Assembly (NCBI RefSeq): GCF_004403185.1
Contig: NZ_SOHJ01000004.1
Coordinates: forward strand, 465,768 to 529,767
Length of the DNA: 64,000 nucleotides
Direction of reading: 5' to 3'
DNA from: Cryobacterium suzukii
GTDB taxonomy: Bacteria; Actinomycetota; Actinomycetes; Actinomycetales; Microbacteriaceae
Every line of letters begins with the position of its first letter. Position 1 is the stretch's first letter. Position numbers and translations under genes: made by a program. Of the stretch, positions 1 through 8,633 are shown piece by piece. Under the pieces are notes generated by a model. That model had not been told where the DNA came from, did not search any database, and was given only the letters and a program-made list of their open reading frames with translations.

Positions 1-137
1 ACGGCTGGAACATCCGCATGATCAACGGCAGACCCCAAATACGCGGGCCCGTCCTCTGGGACCCCACCCAAACCTGGCGACCAGCCCACACCCACCGCGC
101 CAACACCCCCAGCCCCGAACCACCCTGGCGCACCTAG
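1..137 (+). CDS. C-terminal end of a DUF222/HNH endonuclease-type protein (partial)
   Basis: An open frame runs in from the window edge (codons from base 3) and stops at TAG 135-137. It encodes 44 residues beginning GWNIRMINGRPQIRGPVLWD and ending in a Pro/Trp-rich tail. The pattern 'GW.IRM.NGRP....P...DP..TWRP' is what I associate with the C-terminus of actinobacterial DUF222 proteins carrying an HNH nuclease domain. These are usually 400-550 aa and often multicopy in Microbacteriaceae. The domains themselves lie outside the window, so this is recognition of a tail only. Confidence 0.5.
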   Translation, partial: GWNIRMINGRPQIRGPVLWDPTQTWRPAHTHRANTPSPEPPWRT

Positions 138-365
138 CAGGAGCCAGCCCGCTCGGAAGAGACGTCGATGATCGCGCGTTCGTCATTCCGCTGCTTTACT
201 GACTCACATGGCAACGGCCGTGCTTGTCTCCGCCTTCGCCAGCTGGAAAGCTGACGAAGAACCTGCACACTTAGTCACACTCGTCGAGCGAGGTTTTGAC
301 ATCATTGCGGCTGGGTTTCCAACTTGAGCCCGGCATCCCCTAGGGTCCCATCATAAACTGAGCGC

Positions 366-1106
366 ATGCGCACTGCCGGAGTGGATCTCGCCGCCGAGCC
401 CAAAGGCACCGCACTGGCCGTCATCGACTGGGACGACAGCCGCGCATCACTGTGCGAGCTCCACCTCGGCATCGCTGACAACATCATCGTCCGCACAGCG
501 GGCACCGTTGAGAAACTCGGCATTGACTGCGCGTTCGGCTGGCCGGACGAGTTCGTGCGCTTTGTGGTCGCGCACTCCAGCGGCGACCAAAGCCAGCCCG
601 GAGTCGATGGCGGAATGGACTGGCGCCGCACCCTGGCCTACCGCGAGACCGATCGTGAAGTACGGAAAAGGACCGGACGATGGCCGCTCAGCGTGTCCAC
701 CGACCGGCTCGGACTCACCGCCATGCGGTGCGCCGGGCTGCTGGCCAGGATCTCCGAGACCGGCATCATCGTCGACAGGTCAGGTTCCGGAGTCGTCGCA
801 GAAATCTACCCGGGAGCATCGCTACGCCTGTGGGGCTTCTCCACGACGGGGTATCGAACGGAGCCCACCGTCCGGAAGAAGCTCCTCCAACGCATTCAGG
901 ATGCCGCGCCGTGGCTCGATCTCGGCCCGTTCGCCCCACAGATGATCACGTCAGCGGATGCCTTCGACGCCGTGATCGCCGCACTCGCCGCCCGCAGTGC
1001 CGCCCTGGGCTTCTACGAGCCGCCTGAACCATCCGTGCTCGATCGCGCCCGCCGAGAAGGCTGGATATTGCTCCCGTCCGGCTCCCTCACCGATCTGCTC
1101 CGGTAG
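366..1106 (+). CDS. DUF429 domain-containing protein
   Basis: 246 aa. The N-terminus 'MRTAGVDLAAEPKGTALAVI' has the acidic beta-strand motif (GxDLA) of DUF429, an RNase H-like-fold family of unknown reaction. 'IDCAFGWPDEFVRFV' and 'DRLGLTAMRCAG', with a late 'TSADAFDAVIAALAARSAA', fit the family's conserved blocks. The length is typical. No Shine-Dalgarno precedes ATG 366. Instead TAAACT (354-359) sits 6 nt upstream, suggesting a leaderless mRNA. It stands alone between the HNH remnant and the convergent mmsA. Family assignment is fairly sure; biochemical function is unknown. Confidence 0.75.
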   Translation: MRTAGVDLAAEPKGTALAVIDWDDSRASLCELHLGIADNIIVRTAGTVEKLGIDCAFGWPDEFVRFVVAHSSGDQSQPGVDGGMDWRRTLAYRETDREVRKRTGRWPLSVSTDRLGLTAMRCAGLLARISETGIIVDRSGSGVVAEIYPGASLRLWGFSTTGYRTEPTVRKKLLQRIQDAAPWLDLGPFAPQMITSADAFDAVIAALAARSAALGFYEPPEPSVLDRARREGWILLPSGSLTDLLR

Positions 1107-1324
1107 CGGCCTGAGTTTCTCAAGTTCCACCACCCTGCGACGCCGTCGCTTACGGCTACTGATCTGGTCCGCTCGCTCCGGGACCACGGCATGGATGCCG
1201 CGATCCCGGAGTACCTGATGTCTTGCCGCTTGCGCCGAATGGTTAGGCCGCGGCCTGTTCGGGCGGGCCGTGGGCGCGGAGGTGAGCGAAGTGTGTTTGC
1301 GACGACGGATGCTGGGACTGGAGA

Positions 1325-2869
1325 TCAGCTGACTTGCGGGAATCCGAGGTTGATCTCACTTGTCGACGGGTCGGGCCAACGGGTGGTCACCACCTTGTTA
1401 CGGGTATAGAAGCGAATGCTGTCCGGCCCATACATGTGCGTGTCGCCGAACAGTGATGACTTCCAGCCGCCGAAGGAGAACGACCCAACCGGCACCGGTA
1501 TGGGCAAGTTGACCCCGACCATTCCGGCCTCAATCTCAAATTCGAATTGCCGCGCGGCACCGCCGTCGCGCGTGAAGATGGCTACACCGTTGCCGAACTC
1601 GTTCTCGTTGGTCAACTGAATGGCCTCTTCAAAGGTGTCCACGCGGACGACGGACAGTACGGGGCCAAAGATCTCGTCGTCGTACACCTTCATGCCTGGC
1701 TTCACGTGGTCGATCAGGCTGACGCCGATGAAGAAGCCATCTGACTCAAACTGGTGTTCGCGACCGTCCACAACAACGGTGGCACCTTCATCCGCTGCTC
1801 CGGCAACATACGAGGCAACCCTGTCGCGGTGCGCAGCGGTGATCAGCGGGCCCATCTCTGAAGCAGCATCCGTTCCCGCGCCGATCGTCAGTCCGGCCAT
1901 CCGCTGTCTGATGGCATCGACGAGTTCATCAGCAATACCGCCAACGGCCACGAGCACACTGACCGCCATGCAGCGCTCCCCCGCTGAGCCGTACGCCGCC
2001 GACACGGCCGCATCTGCAGCCATATTCAGATCGGCATCCGGGAGTACCACCATGTGGTTCTTAGCGCCGCCCAGCGCCTGCACGCGCTTGCCGTTTTCGG
2101 CGGCCCGCTTATAGATGGACTTGGCAACAGGCGTGGATCCGACGAAGCTGATGGCCTTCACCTGCGGGTGTTCCAACAGCGCATCCACGGCTTCCTTGTC
2201 GCCTTGGACAACGTTCAGCACGCCGTCGGGGAGCCCTGCCTCGGAGAAAATCTCGGCAATGAAGATGGCCGTAGATGGGTCTTTCTCGCTGGGCTTGAGC
2301 AGAACGGTGTTGCCGCAGGCCAGCGCACTGCCAATCATCCATAGCGGCACCATGGCCGGAAAATTGAACGGAGTAACGCAGGCCACTACGCCAACCGGCT
2401 GGCGCACCGAGTGAACATCGACGCCGGTCGACACCTGCTCTGAGTGCTCCCCCTTGAGCATGTGGGAGAGTCCGGTGGCGAACTCGATATTCTCCAGGCC
2501 TCGGGTAATCTCGCCCTCCGCATCAGAAAGCACCTTGCCGTGTTCGCTGGTGAGGATGGCCGCCAGCTCCGACTTGCGCTCGCTGAGGAGCTCTCGAACC
2601 TTGAAAAAGATGTTGGTGCGTTTGGCCAGGCTGGTGGCCCGCCACCCCGGCAGTGCCGCACTGGCGGCCCCGATAGCTTCCTCGACCCGGGATGCTGAAG
2701 CTAAAGCGACCTCCTTGTTTTGCTCTCCGGTGGCGGGATTGTATACGGGGGCAAAACGCTCGGCGTCGGTGATCTTTCGACCATTGATGTAGTGCGGAAT
2801 TCGCTGCATGGGAGTGCTCTCTGTAACTGCGGAACGCGGGTCAGTGGTTGAGGTCACGACTGTTGTCAT
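1325..2869 (-). CDS. mmsA: CoA-acylating methylmalonate-semialdehyde dehydrogenase
   Basis: 514 aa from ATG 2869. An aldehyde dehydrogenase of the MmsA/IolA type, which oxidises methylmalonate or malonate semialdehyde with CoA and NAD to propionyl- or acetyl-CoA. Visible features are 'VTPFNFPAMVPLWM' (about residues 166-179), 'ALGGAKNH' and the catalytic-cysteine motif 'GSAGERCMA' (Cys about 300). The ATG overlaps the stop of mmsB (TGATG, sharing 2869), so the pair is translationally coupled. A Met 20 codons downstream (2809) would give 494 aa, closer to the usual about 500, and cannot be excluded. With mmsB it forms the last steps of valine catabolism. The fold is certain; the exact substrate is inferred from context. 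Confidence 0.88.
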   Translation of the reverse strand: MTTVVTSTTDPRSAVTESTPMQRIPHYINGRKITDAERFAPVYNPATGEQNKEVALASASRVEEAIGAASAALPGWRATSLAKRTNIFFKVRELLSERKSELAAILTSEHGKVLSDAEGEITRGLENIEFATGLSHMLKGEHSEQVSTGVDVHSVRQPVGVVACVTPFNFPAMVPLWMIGSALACGNTVLLKPSEKDPSTAIFIAEIFSEAGLPDGVLNVVQGDKEAVDALLEHPQVKAISFVGSTPVAKSIYKRAAENGKRVQALGGAKNHMVVLPDADLNMAADAAVSAAYGSAGERCMAVSVLVAVGGIADELVDAIRQRMAGLTIGAGTDAASEMGPLITAAHRDRVASYVAGAADEGATVVVDGREHQFESDGFFIGVSLIDHVKPGMKVYDDEIFGPVLSVVRVDTFEEAIQLTNENEFGNGVAIFTRDGGAARQFEFEIEAGMVGVNLPIPVPVGSFSFGGWKSSLFGDTHMYGPDSIRFYTRNKVVTTRWPDPSTSEINLGFPQVS

Positions 2870-3813
2870 CAGCTGACCTGCACTTGGGCTAGCGCCGGAA
2901 TCCGCTCCGGTTCCGGGTCGGGAGCCAGGGTTCCGTCGACGAGCTTGACGATTATGGAACAATCTTTACCGCCCTGTTCAGCATCGAGAACGCGCTGGAA
3001 CAATTGCTGCACGTGCTCCCCAATCTCCAGTGGTGTATTGGTTGCCCGCGCGGCGGCGATAGCCAGGCCGATATCTTTATTGGCCAACTCCGTCGTGAAC
3101 GTAGGTGCAAAAGCAGTGTTAGCGGCGGAGGATGCCACGACTCCGGCAATCGGATACCAGGTGCGCAGGGCCCAACTGTCACCGGAGGAAACCGACGCGA
3201 TATCCCAGAACACCTGTTTGTCAAGACCGAGACGATCGGCCAGAACAGCACCTTCAGCGGCCCCCGCGAGATTGATGAACAGCATGAGATTGTTGCAGAT
3301 CTTCGCCGCCTGGCCTGTGGTAGCTCCGCCAGTCGGAATGATGTTGGCAGACATCGACTCGATGAACGTGCTGGCAGCAGAGACGGCGTCGGGTTCCCCG
3401 CCGATCATGAACGTCAATGTTCCAGCCTGAGCACCGCTGATCCCGCCGGAAACGGGAGCGTCAACAAAACGGAATCCAGCCTCGGCTGCCGCATCGTGAA
3501 GCTTTTGAGCGGATTCGACGTCAATGGTGGAGGAATCGACAAGAAGGGTGCCGGGACTCACCGAGGCCAGCACGCCGCCTTCACCCAAGTACACGGCAAT
3601 GGCGTGGTCACCTTTGGGCAGCATGGTGAAGACGACCTCGGCGCCAGAGACAGCATCCGCGATGCTGCTTGCCGGTGTGAGCCCATTGGCCGCCGCAGCC
3701 GCGAGCGCCTGCGGATTCAGGTCGAAGCCTCGCACTTCATGCCCGGCCTTCACCAGGTTTGCCGTCATCGGGCCACCCATATTGCCCAGACCGATCCATC
3801 CGATTGCACCCAT
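2869..3813 (-). CDS. mmsB: 3-hydroxyisobutyrate dehydrogenase
   Basis: 314 aa. NAD-dependent beta-hydroxyacid dehydrogenase converting 3-hydroxyisobutyrate to methylmalonate semialdehyde, the substrate of the coupled mmsA. The Rossmann motif 'GWIGLGNMGGPM' is at residues 5-16. 'DAPVSGGISGAQAGTLTFMIGG' is the substrate-binding signature, and 'GQAAKICNN' contains the catalytic Lys (about 171). ATG 3813 is chosen because AAAGGAG lies 7 nt upstream; the in-frame TTG two codons earlier is too close to it. Transcription probably starts in the 3814-3969 interval shared with the divergent LysR gene, which holds a TGTGCAT/ATGCACA inverted repeat. Confidence 0.9.
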   Translation of the reverse strand: MGAIGWIGLGNMGGPMTANLVKAGHEVRGFDLNPQALAAAAANGLTPASSIADAVSGAEVVFTMLPKGDHAIAVYLGEGGVLASVSPGTLLVDSSTIDVESAQKLHDAAAEAGFRFVDAPVSGGISGAQAGTLTFMIGGEPDAVSAASTFIESMSANIIPTGGATTGQAAKICNNLMLFINLAGAAEGAVLADRLGLDKQVFWDIASVSSGDSWALRTWYPIAGVVASSAANTAFAPTFTTELANKDIGLAIAAARATNTPLEIGEHVQQLFQRVLDAEQGGKDCSIIVKLVDGTLAPDPEPERIPALAQVQVS

Positions 3814-3913
3814 TGGCAAGCTCCTTTGCTCTTTTCCAGCGAAAACACAATTTCTTTATAACCACCATCACACCGTGTTACGGTGCAATCAAGATAAAAA
3901 AATACAGAGACCC

Positions 3914-3929
3914 TGTGCATTCATGCACA
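3914..3929. promoter_or_regulatory. Candidate LysR operator (inverted repeat)
   Basis: TGTGCAT-TC-ATGCACA is a perfect 7-bp inverted repeat in the 156-bp divergent region, 41 bp upstream of the LysR start and about 100 bp upstream of mmsB. Its half-site ATGCACAA recurs twice upstream of the MFS transporter (6484-6491 and 6505-6512). A regulator binding site is inferred from position, symmetry and recurrence. Confidence 0.5.
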
Positions 3930-3969
3930 AATACTCTGATGCACTCATTGATTGGAAGGCCGGCGCCTG

Positions 3970-4878
3970 ATGGTTGATTTCAAGCGGTTCCCGAGCCCGG
4001 ATGATCTGCTCATCCTGCTCACCGTGGCGCGCCTAGGGCGATTCACCGCCGTGGCCGAGGCGCTGAAAACCACCCACACCACCATTTCCCGTCGGATTCT
4101 GGCGCTGGATAAGCGGCTGGGTGGGCGCACCCTCGAGCGAAGCCCGCACGGATGGGAACTCACAGAGCTGGGAAACCAGGCAGTCCGCGCAGCTGAGATC
4201 ATCGAGACCAGCCTGGGCGCTCTCACTGCAACGCTCGCGCATGACGCGGATCCGCTTTTCGGACTCGTACGCATCAGCACGCCCGACGGCTTCGGCGCAG
4301 CTTTTGTCACCCCCGCCTTAGTCAAGCTTCAACAGCAACATCCCAAGCTGAATGTGGAGATGCTCAGCGCTACAAGAAAGATCAACCAGAACCGCTCCGG
4401 CGTCGACTTGGAAGTCGTGGTCGGCCCAATCGACGCGAGTAGAGCACAGACGATATTTCTGACGAACTATTTCATCCGACTGTATGCCAGCCCCGAATAC
4501 CTCGGCACGAAAGGAACTCCAAAGACTATTGATGACATCAAGGACCACAATTTTGTGTCCTACGTTGAGTCATCCCTCCAGGTAACCGAGCTGGGGCATC
4601 GCTCGTCACAGTTGCCAAATCCAGCCGCAAGCTTCCAATCCACCAGTATCTTCGGCCAGGTCGAAGCGGTGCGACGCCACAGTGGCATCGGATTGCTTCC
4701 GTCTTTCATGGTGTGGGGGCGGCCTGGTTTTGTCCCCGTGTTACCGGATTCTTTTCGCCGGGAGCTGCCAATTTGGGCTGCCGCTCGCGCCGAGTCGCTT
4801 CGGTCCATGGCCGTGAAGGCAGCAATTGAGGCCATCCAGCAGGAGATCTCCGAACGCCGGAACGAATTGGCGGCCTAA
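3970..4878 (+). CDS. LysR-family transcriptional regulator
   Basis: 302 aa. The N-terminal winged helix-turn-helix ('LLILLTVARLGRFTAVAEALKTTHTTISRRILALDKRLGG', residues about 15-53) is followed by a periplasmic-binding-like effector domain. ATG 3970 is chosen because GGAAGG lies upstream at a usable distance; a TTG six codons earlier overlaps that site. It is divergent from mmsAB and convergent with the MHS transporter, the standard layout for a LysR protein controlling a neighbouring catabolic operon. The effector is unknown; valine/3-hydroxyisobutyrate breakdown intermediates are a guess from the neighbours. Confidence 0.9.
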   Translation: MVDFKRFPSPDDLLILLTVARLGRFTAVAEALKTTHTTISRRILALDKRLGGRTLERSPHGWELTELGNQAVRAAEIIETSLGALTATLAHDADPLFGLVRISTPDGFGAAFVTPALVKLQQQHPKLNVEMLSATRKINQNRSGVDLEVVVGPIDASRAQTIFLTNYFIRLYASPEYLGTKGTPKTIDDIKDHNFVSYVESSLQVTELGHRSSQLPNPAASFQSTSIFGQVEAVRRHSGIGLLPSFMVWGRPGFVPVLPDSFRRELPIWAAARAESLRSMAVKAAIEAIQQEISERRNELAA

Positions 4879-4969
4879 CTGGTACGGCGGCCCACCCGGT
4901 CTGTGGTTTCACAGATCTGCCTGCAGCAGATCACTTCGTCCGCAACCCCAAGCCCGTCTATCTGACGCT

Positions 4970-6352
4970 TTACCGCGCGTCGGTGCGTTCTCGCAGCGCC
5001 GCCGTTTTTTCTAGGTCGGCTGCATCGACATCGTGAAGCGAGATCCCTCTCGTTTCTTTCATGGACACCACAGCGACGACAGTTACCGCACAGGCAACCA
5101 ACAGATAAACGGCAATCGGCACCGATGAACCGGTGCCCCTCAGCAGCGCGGTGGCGATAATCGGGGCGAGCGAACCGGCCACGATCGACGTGACCTGGTA
5201 CCCCAGTGAAACACCGGAATACCGCATACGGGTGGGAAACATTTCCGACATGATTGAGGGCTGCCCGGCATACATCAGTGCGTGGAACACGAGGCCCATC
5301 GTGACGGCGATCATAATGATCAGTTCATCCGCGGTCTCCATCATGGGGAAGGCAAAGAATCCCCAGGTCGAGCCCAACACCGCGCCCGTCAAGTAGACGG
5401 GTTTCCGGCCAACCGCGTCGGAGAGTTTCCCGACCAGCGGAATAAGACAGAACTCGATTGCATGCGCTATGAGCATCAGCAACAAGATCTTGGCTGTGTC
5501 CATCTTCACCACCACCACCAGGTACGTGATCGAGAAGGTGACGACGAGGTAGTAAAGTACGTTTTCCGCAAATCGCAGCCCCATCGCGGTGAAGACACCG
5601 CGCGGGTAGCGTCGAAATACCTCAATCGCGCCGTAGCCCGGCGTGGGTGCAGCTTCAGCCTTCAGACGTGATTCTTCGAATATTGGAGCATCCTGAACCT
5701 TCGTGCGAATGTAGTACCCGACAATGACGATTACCGCTGAGAGCCAAAATGCGACCCGCCAGCCCCAACTGAGGAATGCGTCCTCAGGCAGGGTCGCAGA
5801 AAGCCCCAGGAGAACAACGGTGGCCAGCAAGTTTCCTCCCGGAACGGCTGCCTGCGGCCAGCTGGCCCAAAACCCACGAGATTTATTAGGACTGTGCTCC
5901 GCTACCAGCAATACGGCGCCACCCCATTCGCCGCCAACCGCAAAGCCCTGAGCGAATCGCAAGAACACCAAAAGCGCCGGCGCCCAATAGCCAACTTGAT
6001 CAAACGTTGGCAAACATCCCATGAGGAATGAGGATACACCGACCAAAACAATGGCAACCTGAAGCAATCGCTTGCGCCCAAACTTGTCACCAAAGTGGCC
6101 AAAAACGATTCCGCCGATTGGACGTGCGAGAAAGCCGACGGCATAGGTCAGAAAGGCCGCGAGGATACCGTCAAGTTGCGAGCCAGCATTGGGAAAGAAC
6201 ACCTGGCCAAACACCAAAGTCGCCAACGAGCCATACAGAAAAAATTCATACCATTCAACGATGGTGCCGGCCATTGAGGCCGCCACCACTTTCTTTAATC
6301 CTGTCGGTTTTGCCTCTATGCCACTCTGGCTTTTGGAAACTTGCGTGCTCAA
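4970..6352 (-). CDS. MFS transporter, metabolite:H+ symporter (MHS) type
   Basis: 460 aa, 12 predicted membrane segments. 'VEWYEFFLYGSLATLVFGQVFFP' and 'ARPIGGIVFGHFGDKFGRKRLL' are signatures of the MHS group (ShiA/ProP/KgtP-like uptake of organic acids or osmolytes). The start is TTG 6352, six bases after AAAGGAG. The longer frame to 6382 would place that ribosome site inside the gene. Its upstream region carries two ATGCACAA words matching the half-site next to the LysR gene, so it likely belongs to the same regulon as mmsAB and may import the acid that feeds it. The substrate cannot be read from sequence. Confidence 0.85.
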   Translation of the reverse strand: MSTQVSKSQSGIEAKPTGLKKVVAASMAGTIVEWYEFFLYGSLATLVFGQVFFPNAGSQLDGILAAFLTYAVGFLARPIGGIVFGHFGDKFGRKRLLQVAIVLVGVSSFLMGCLPTFDQVGYWAPALLVFLRFAQGFAVGGEWGGAVLLVAEHSPNKSRGFWASWPQAAVPGGNLLATVVLLGLSATLPEDAFLSWGWRVAFWLSAVIVIVGYYIRTKVQDAPIFEESRLKAEAAPTPGYGAIEVFRRYPRGVFTAMGLRFAENVLYYLVVTFSITYLVVVVKMDTAKILLLMLIAHAIEFCLIPLVGKLSDAVGRKPVYLTGAVLGSTWGFFAFPMMETADELIIMIAVTMGLVFHALMYAGQPSIMSEMFPTRMRYSGVSLGYQVTSIVAGSLAPIIATALLRGTGSSVPIAVYLLVACAVTVVAVVSMKETRGISLHDVDAADLEKTAALRERTDAR

Positions 6353-6483
6353 TTGAATCTCCTTTGGTGTCAGCACTGACACTGCATGGAATAACGTATC
6401 TAACTCTATAAATACGACGACAAAGACATCCCGTGAACCAATAAAAGTATTACTGTGCCGTCAACATCACACGACGTCAATTC

Positions 6484-6512
6484 ATGCACAAGCTATCTGC
6501 ATCAATGCACAA
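6484..6512. promoter_or_regulatory. Two direct ATGCACAA sites upstream of the MHS transporter
   Basis: ATGCACAA occurs at 6484-6491 and 6505-6512, 21 bp apart (two helical turns), about 130-160 bp before the transporter start. The same word forms half of the inverted repeat at 3914-3929. The second copy overlaps the 3' end of the upstream gene. Binding by the LysR protein is inferred. Confidence 0.45.
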
Positions 6513-7347
6513 TGGCGCTAGCGGTCACGTCCAATTGAGTGGTGTTGTTTCCCAGTGTTAATGTCGCGCCAAAGCGCTCGGTGCTGGAGTAACGGCGCTC
6601 GATGCCTGAAGTAGCTTGACCCCACTCGCTGCTGGCGACACGCTCCTGATGAGTTGCAAAGGCGGCTTCGTGCTCGAAGCGCTCCTCGACCTGCCACACC
6701 AGCGGATCGCTCGTCGCGGTGACGTTGAACGAACGGCATCCCGGTTCGGCGCGGGTCAGGGCAAGGTGCAGTGCTAAATGATCCCGGACAGTGTTCGCCT
6801 GGTCCTGGGTGTGGCAAGCAAGCTGCCCGCTCAGGCACACCGCGCTGTCGAGGATCTTCTTTTTCATCTTGTAATTGGTCAGCCGCACGCCGCCCGTCAC
6901 CGGGTGCTGCTCTGCCTCGACGGTGAATCCGTGGCGCTCGAAGAAGGGGCGGGCTGTGATGCTGACGTCGGCCGTCAGTTCTGCCAACTGCGCCGTGCGC
7001 GCGTGGGCCTCCACTCGAGCGATCAGTTGCCGTGCAACCCCCTGTCGCTGGCATCGGGGCGCGACGAACAGCATGTCGATATACCCCACAGAGTTCACAT
7101 CGGAGAAGCCTGCTGGTGCACCATCCACGGTCGCCACGTAACTGTTCCGCTCCTGCATCGACGCATGCCAGGTGGTCAGATCTCGCGCTTCTGGCCGAGC
7201 CCACGCCTGAATCTGCTCCGGCGAGTAATCGGCGGCAGCCGTCTCGGTCACCGCCGCAAGGAATATTGCCAAGGTGTCGGCGGCATCCGCTTGACCGTAG
7301 GAACGGATGACGACGGCTTGCGTATCGGTGCTCTTGTTTAATTCCAC
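6502..7347 (-). CDS. GNAT acetyltransferase fused to an ABM-type monooxygenase domain
   Basis: 281 aa, two modules. Residues about 12-162 are a GNAT N-acetyltransferase with the acetyl-CoA loop 'VAPRCQRQGVARQLIARVE' and the C-terminal 'FFERHGFTVEAEQ'. Residues about 167-250 ('VCLSGQLACHTQDQANTVRDHL', 'TRAEPGCRSFNVT', 'WQVEERFEHEAAFATHQ') resemble the dimeric ferredoxin-like antibiotic-biosynthesis-monooxygenase/quinol-monooxygenase fold. The start is GTG 7347 with only a weak ribosome site. Its promoter is separated from the preceding gene by a CTGGC repeat. The substrate of either half is unknown; a dual-activity detoxification enzyme is only a suggestion. Confidence 0.75.
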   Translation of the reverse strand: MELNKSTDTQAVVIRSYGQADAADTLAIFLAAVTETAAADYSPEQIQAWARPEARDLTTWHASMQERNSYVATVDGAPAGFSDVNSVGYIDMLFVAPRCQRQGVARQLIARVEAHARTAQLAELTADVSITARPFFERHGFTVEAEQHPVTGGVRLTNYKMKKKILDSAVCLSGQLACHTQDQANTVRDHLALHLALTRAEPGCRSFNVTATSDPLVWQVEERFEHEAAFATHQERVASSEWGQATSGIERRYSSTERFGATLTLGNNTTQLDVTASAIVH

Positions 7348-7368
7348 AGAACTAGCATCTCACCGTGA

Positions 7369-7398
7369 CTGGCCTGGCCTGGCCTGGCCTGGCCTGGC
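7369..7398. repeat. Tandem repeat (CTGGC)x6
   Basis: Six exact head-to-tail copies of CTGGC lie in the 65-bp gap between the GNAT-ABM gene start (7347) and the end of the next gene (7413). The tract is non-coding and a candidate for slippage changing promoter spacing. Confidence 0.9.
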
Positions 7399-7412
7399 GG
7401 CACTTAGCGGTT

Positions 7413-8246
7413 TTACCAGCGCTTGTTGAATTCTTTGGTGATGTGGCTTCTGGTCGCCGCGTGGTTTGCAGTGTTGGTCGCGCGAGTGCGCGCACCCTCC
7501 TGCCGAATACTGCCTATGGCCGCGCCCGTGAGTGCCGCGTTGACGACGTTGCCGACCGCGACGAGCTTCCGAGTGCGCTGCGCTTCGGCCAATTGCCAGG
7601 CCTGCATATTCTCCATTCGCTGGCGATGCCGTTCAGTCTCGAACAAGTTGAGCGCTTCAGAAATACTGGTGGCGCGGTGGTTCCGCACCATCTGCACGCA
7701 GAAGCCGACCGCTTCGTCGTACATATACGCCTGCGGGAAGTCACGAATGTGCGCGGCTATATCCCGACTGGCTTGGTTCAGTTTCGCGAGAACAATCTGC
7801 TCTTCGGCCCGAACCGGTTCGTTGTGTGCCGCTCGCTTCTTATTGATTCGTTCCGCACGTCCGTGCAGCAGCGGAAGGATCAACTTGTTTCGCATGAGCA
7901 GGACTGCGAGCGCGAGGACAAGGGCGACCGGAATCATGAGGATGGCCACATTGAGCATCTGGATATTTGGGTACCGGATCGAACCCTCTGCGTACGCCGC
8001 AGCTTTCGCCTGGGCCTGGATGATCGGTGTGCCGATCACCGTGAGAACTAAGAGGAGCCCTGCCGCCCACAGTGCGAACGGCAACAACCGCCACTTATCC
8101 TTGAGTGGCGCTAGCGGGCGGTAGCGCTGCGTGATCGCAGTCTTCTCCTGCGACCACACATCGATCCAGCGGAGAACGTTATGCAGGTAAGCCAGCCGCG
8201 TTTCGAGCTGTGCCCTGGCGTCACCGGCCTGTTGAGTATTCATCAT
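7413..8246 (-). CDS. Hypothetical membrane protein with two central TM segments
   Basis: 277 aa. Two hydrophobic segments, 'LLPFALWAAGLLLVLTVIG' (about residues 53-72) and 'MLNVAILMIPVALVLALAVLLM' (about 97-118), separate a short acidic N-terminal region from a long charged helical C-terminal region rich in Arg, Glu and Gln, possibly a coiled coil. GAAGGA precedes ATG 8246; a second ATG follows immediately. I do not recognise a family. It lies with two other small membrane proteins on the same strand (8420-8617 and 8634-9326), so the three may form one unknown envelope function. Confidence 0.65.
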   Translation of the reverse strand: MMNTQQAGDARAQLETRLAYLHNVLRWIDVWSQEKTAITQRYRPLAPLKDKWRLLPFALWAAGLLLVLTVIGTPIIQAQAKAAAYAEGSIRYPNIQMLNVAILMIPVALVLALAVLLMRNKLILPLLHGRAERINKKRAAHNEPVRAEEQIVLAKLNQASRDIAAHIRDFPQAYMYDEAVGFCVQMVRNHRATSISEALNLFETERHRQRMENMQAWQLAEAQRTRKLVAVGNVVNAALTGAAIGSIRQEGARTRATNTANHAATRSHITKEFNKRW

Positions 8247-8367
8247 GAAATCGTTCCTTCTCTGAAGTGAGGCGAAGCCGTCTCTTGCCTCGACCTTTGA
8301 GGCGACCGCGCGGATTACGATGACAGCGAATCATCACGACTGGAGGTGCGGCGACGGCCGCTTATCA

Positions 8368-8400
8368 CCACTGGCCGGGCTTCGACGAGCCGGCCAGTGG
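8368..8400. terminator. Perfect 11-bp hairpin downstream of the 65-aa gene
   Basis: CCACTGGCCGG (8368-8378) pairs with CCGGCCAGTGG (8390-8400) around an 11-nt loop. It lies just past the stop of the minus-strand gene ending at 8420. There is no T tract, so terminator function is inferred from position and stability. Confidence 0.5.
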
Positions 8401-8419
8401 GAGAACAAGCCGTTGACGC

Positions 8420-8617
8420 TTAGTCAATGCCGATCAGGACGGCAACCGCAAGGGCTATTACGAGGACTAAGAATAGACCTATTCCGATTAGCACCCATAT
8501 GGGCGCGCTCACCTTCCGCGACTCCGGCTTCTTTCGAGATCGAACTATCGTGCCTACTACGGAAAGCACCATTATGGCGAGCAGAGTGGTGAACGCAAGG
8601 ACTACCTGAAATGTCAC
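8420..8617 (-). CDS. Small two-TM membrane protein, unknown
   Basis: 65 aa from GTG 8617, placed 8 nt after GGAG. An upstream in-frame start at 8674 would run into the next gene. Two strongly hydrophobic stretches, 'VVLAFTTLLAIMVLSVVGTI' and 'PIWVLIGIGLFLVLVIALAVAVLIG', are joined by a basic loop (RSRKKPESRK), predicting a hairpin membrane protein. No family recognised. It sits 16 bp downstream of the 230-aa secreted/membrane protein on the same strand and is probably co-transcribed. Confidence 0.6.
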   Translation of the reverse strand: MTFQVVLAFTTLLAIMVLSVVGTIVRSRKKPESRKVSAPIWVLIGIGLFLVLVIALAVAVLIGID

Positions 8618-8633
8618 AGCAACAACTCCATTC

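Noticed and set aside
138-365. Gap after the HNH remnant
   Set aside because: Only antisense frames to DUF429 and a TAAACT box before it; no RNA or small gene seen.
1107-1324. Open frames between the DUF429 gene and mmsA that look like short proteins
   Set aside because: No ribosome site, no family resemblance, strongly biased composition typical of antisense frames; possibly degenerate sequence, but I cannot identify it.
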